Assembly (NCBI GenBank): GCA_019188255.1
Contig: JAETXT010000006.1
Coordinates: 3,162,001 to 3,226,000, forward strand
DNA: 64,000 nucleotides
DNA from: Verticillium longisporum
Lineage: Eukaryota > Ascomycota > Sordariomycetes > Glomerellales > Plectosphaerellaceae
Reading direction: 5' to 3'
Below the pieces are notes generated by a model. That model saw nothing but the letters and a program-made list of their open reading frames with translations, did no database searches and had not been told where the DNA came from. Shown in pieces: positions 60,916 through 64,000 of the stretch; positions within the stretch are counted from its first letter, which is position 1, and each line of letters starts with the position of its first letter. Both the position numbers and the translations under genes were made by a program.

Positions 60916-62016
60916 AGTTGACCGAAGCACCCCATAACATAGGTATCATGGATCGATAGGCGGCTGTATGTTATCCCAGTGCAACCGAGCGGCTGACGGA
61001 TCTACCAGGTGCGCGATACGTATGACAATGTCGAGCCGACTGTAGTGCTGAGGCTGGTGTTTCAATGTGGCTCTAAGGCTCTCCAAGCTGCAGCCTGGTC
61101 CAAGTGCCGGATGGGCGAAGTTTCGTCCAAAGTCATGCAAATTGAGGTCATGCGGATCGACTCTGCAATTGCAGCGGCATCCTAAGAATGCTAGACCACG
61201 GCGAGGCCGGTTAAGACCCGCGGTAGTGATAACGCATGAGAAGCTGTCGTGGTGGGCCGAGCCATCTAAACTCTTTGCCGCGGGATCTACACGAGGGTAA
61301 ACAGACGGAGTGTACAGAGACACGTGGACGCCTGGTTGACCAGGCGTTCGAGCTGTCTGTTGCACATGTCCGGCGAAGGTTTGCGGTTGTCGTCCGAGGA
61401 CTAATGCGGCTCTGATCCAAGTGTCGTAAACCGTGCAGGTGTGGTCCAGGGAGGCCTCTCCAGGAAGCAGTGACGAGTCGATCATAGACTTTCTCCTCTG
61501 AGAAAATCAATGAATGACTGACGTGGACTTTTTTAGCGTTTTGGCGTGGATGCCGTGGTATGCTTGAGCGCTTGAAGACAGGTCATGTCGCCGTGTCATG
61601 TCATCAGTCGGGTAGCGTTGCAACAATAACCCTCCCTGTCTGCCATGACATGCGCCCACATGCTTCCAGATCATTCATGGCCTGACTTGGGCAGCCATTG
61701 TGATGCTACGATGATGTTCACGTCGATACCTTTGGTTACGAGATGAAAAGTGGTCCAGGGTGGTATTGACAGCCCATTGTCTGAGACCCTCCTTCCGGCT
61801 ATTGTCAACCACTATGGGCACAAGGCAAGAGGTGCCTGCCGAGCCTGCCCTCACTCACGGTGGCGTACCCATTCCAGTGGCTTACCAGCTTAGAGGTGCC
61901 TGCCCTGCCTTATTTGACTATTCGACTGGTGGAAATGGCAGCGGGCAGCAACGGGCAGGCATCAGAACCAGACAAGCCTAGGCTAGGATTCGTGAGGCCC
62001 CAGCACCTGCCTGATG

Positions 62017-62126
62017 TACGTACGTACCTACCCAGCCACCTAGATGGTCGCTGTGCTGTATTCGTAGGCGGTACACCAAGTCAGCGGTACCTAGGTAGGT
62101 ACCTACAGTAGGTGCCCACGTAGGTG
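62017..62126. repeat. AGGT/ACCT tetramer cluster
   Basis: TACGTACGTACC, GGTACCTAGGTAGGTACC and similar units over about 110 bases. Confidence 0.7.
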
Positions 62127-64000
62127 GCCAGACGGTTACCGACCCCCCGTAATCCCCAAAATCTGGGCAGTGGCTGCCAATTTGCCCACCCCGGAAGCCC
62201 TTTGCGCCTGACCGACTTGGCCTCCCAAGCGACCTTCCGCCGTGTCATGCTTGTTTGAGAACGGCCAGGCAGGATGCACACAATAGGATACTCCCCGTTG
62301 ACCCATTGAGAAGGAACGACGGCTAAGGCAAAATTGATAGTGCCAAGGGTTCTGCCGCTTCTTTTCCTTCGGTGGTACTCTGCCTTCTTTGACTTTCCCC
62401 CATGTCGCCATCATGACTGGCGATTCAGAACTCCAGACTCTGAACACGTTCGTATTCTCCAAGCCTCCCCCCTTTCTGTTCCTTTTCCATATTCTGCCTC
62501 CGTCAATGCAGTTTCATCCCAACTCCCAACAAACTAGTTGAAAACGCTGCCGGGTCTCACCCTGATGCTCGTGCCCACTGAACGCCAGGCAGCTCGAAGC
62601 TGAACCCTTGCTCCGGCTCCCTTAGTCGCAGAGCTTGAGGCCCAAGTCAGTCACCAAAGCCAAAGCTCCATACTGCTATTCAACCTGTCACCCATCACCA
62701 TTCCGGGCGCAGATCGTAATGGAAGCCTCTGGGACATTGGCGACAAATTTTTTCTAATGAGCTACCGCCGCGGAAGACCTTCCCCGGCTGCCCATGTCAG
62801 GGGTACATGGTAGTGCTCCTCTGGGTTCCTCCGCACACGCCACGCCACGCCACGCCGCTCCGCTTCAGACGAGACGAGACGACATTTGCGAGACCCTAAC
62901 TCCATCAGGCACCTTGCCCCGGGCCCTCAAAGAACCGCGCCGTCGGGCTGCCACGTCGGTCAATCAGCACACCCATGGCCTATGGGGGGCGTGTGCTGCT
63001 TTGGGATCAACCATGCAATCAATGCAGCCCTCGCGCACCGAGAGCACCGAACGACCTACCATGTAAGCACACCGACTCACCGGACCCTCCCTCTACCCGG
63101 AGCTACTGTACCACACTGCCTCTGAACCCAAGCAGACTCATCGCGGGATCATCCCAGAACTGTGCGCCCACGACCCCATCACGCTTGACTCGCCGGCCCC
63201 TTTCAGCACTTTCCGACATACTACGATACGAGTCGTCCTTTCTCTCCCTGCACCCCTCCGTCTTCTAGAACCTGTCAAGGAAGCTTCTCCCGATTTTTAG
63301 TCTTCGTCTGAACCATCGACCACCCTTGCCGTCCTGCACCTCCTTTCCTTCGGTGTGGCAGCCCTGGTCATGTTTGCCGGACGCAGTGCCCCTATGCAAG
63401 TGTCCACAACGGACGGGAGAATGGTACTAGCCCTACTGTAACCGTGACGACCTTCCACCGACCTTATTGTCCTGCTCTGCCACGGCTGCCCGTGCCCTGT
63501 CACTGCGAATTTTATCTCTAACCTGCCACCATAGTAAAGCTACATGTACATGTACCACAAGTCAAGGAAGGAGGCTTGAAGAAGGCGGCGTCAGAGATAC
63601 GCCCAGCAATTCTGGATTATACTTGCGTCACCACGATGAAGGTTTTCCTTGGGACTTAGAAAGAATTTCTACTCGTGCCCAGGAGGCCCACGTCTCAACG
63701 AACGAACTTTGGTCGGTTCGTCTGCCTGGGCCCGGGGAAGGCTTCCAGCGACCAGTTGCGGGCTCCACTCTTCCTACTAGGCAATGATCCCCGCTGCAGT
63801 GCCTGTCCTGGACGATGCTCCTCCCTTTCAACACCAAGGCTGAGAGACAGGAGGCTGGCAACTGGGATCGCCAGGACTTGGGGTCGACATCTCATCCCGC
63901 CGCAGTGGTTGGCGGTACTTCCACCTCCCGTCGCCTCATGTCAACGGCAGGGCAAGGTTACCCTGAAGGCAAATTTTTCCCGTGAAAGACGATCCCACGA

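Larger units (their letters stand above)
59619..64000. other. Right-end region without a supportable gene
   Basis: About 4.4 kb. It contains an 11-nt tandem repeat (60875-60915), an AGGT/ACCT cluster (62017-62126) and C/T-rich stretches from about 62450 to the end that look like a plus-strand gene's leader, so a gene may begin beyond base 64000. A 179-codon minus frame (60946-61485) is not convincing. Confidence 0.45.

Noticed and set aside
60946..61485. A 179-codon minus-strand ORF
   Set aside because: No recognisable domain, mixed third-position bases and no splice or neighbour support; it may be chance or a relic.

Overview
This is eukaryotic nuclear DNA from a filamentous ascomycete. The genes are compact with short introns of about 48 to 122 nt (GT..AG, branch sites such as CTGAC, CTAAC or TACTAAC), and coding exons favour G or C at third codon positions. 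The gene set is typical of Pezizomycotina: Rgp1, Rrg9, a DCL2-type Dicer, an Stc1-domain protein, an Ime2-type kinase, DUF7918 and DUF7514 proteins, and a GT34 mannosyltransferase. Protein similarity points to Sordariomycetes; I cannot name a species. No tRNA, rRNA, CRISPR array or transposon was recognised.

Layout. 0-10 kb, all on minus: a 3'-truncated WDR62/MABP1-like WD40 protein, mitochondrial RRG9, the Golgi trafficking protein RGP1 and a beta-lactamase-fold esterase. 11-15 kb, plus: a tandem pair of DUF7918 paralogues, each ending in a SUMO-interaction-like V(I)DLT motif. 15-20 kb, minus: a Dicer-like gene whose helicase segment carries three in-frame stops. 20-28 kb: proteasome subunit alpha-2, a RING-CH membrane ubiquitin ligase, a GT34 glycosyltransferase and sphingosine-1-phosphate lyase. 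30-39 kb: a DUF7514 protein, an MFS sugar transporter and a coiled-coil protein. 41-46 kb: a pyruvate dehydrogenase kinase family gene followed by an in-frame downstream ORF, then an Stc1-domain gene. 46-53 kb holds no recognisable gene and lies upstream of an IME2/RCK-type kinase. 56-59 kb: a secreted aldose 1-epimerase and a small cysteine-rich secreted protein. From 59.6 kb to the end I see no supportable gene.

The genes do not form one pathway. Two belong to RNA silencing and heterochromatin (Dicer-like, Stc1) but lie about 24 kb apart. Sphingolipid, ubiquitin-proteasome, Golgi and mitochondrial housekeeping genes are interspersed, as in an ordinary core chromosomal region.

Two points should guide any reader. 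First, several conserved genes (WD40, RGP1, PRE8, RING-CH, S1P lyase, coiled-coil, sugar transporter) need single-base corrections, mostly in short homopolymers, to be read through. That looks like consensus error rather than gene decay. Second, the most unusual biology I see is the kinase stop at 42794, in the context CAA TAG CAA TCA. It is followed in the same frame by 72 sense codons, and the 68 codons starting at the downstream ATG have 63 with G or C at the third position. This is a candidate stop-codon readthrough extension. Intron boundaries given in the entries were read by eye from splice consensus and frame.
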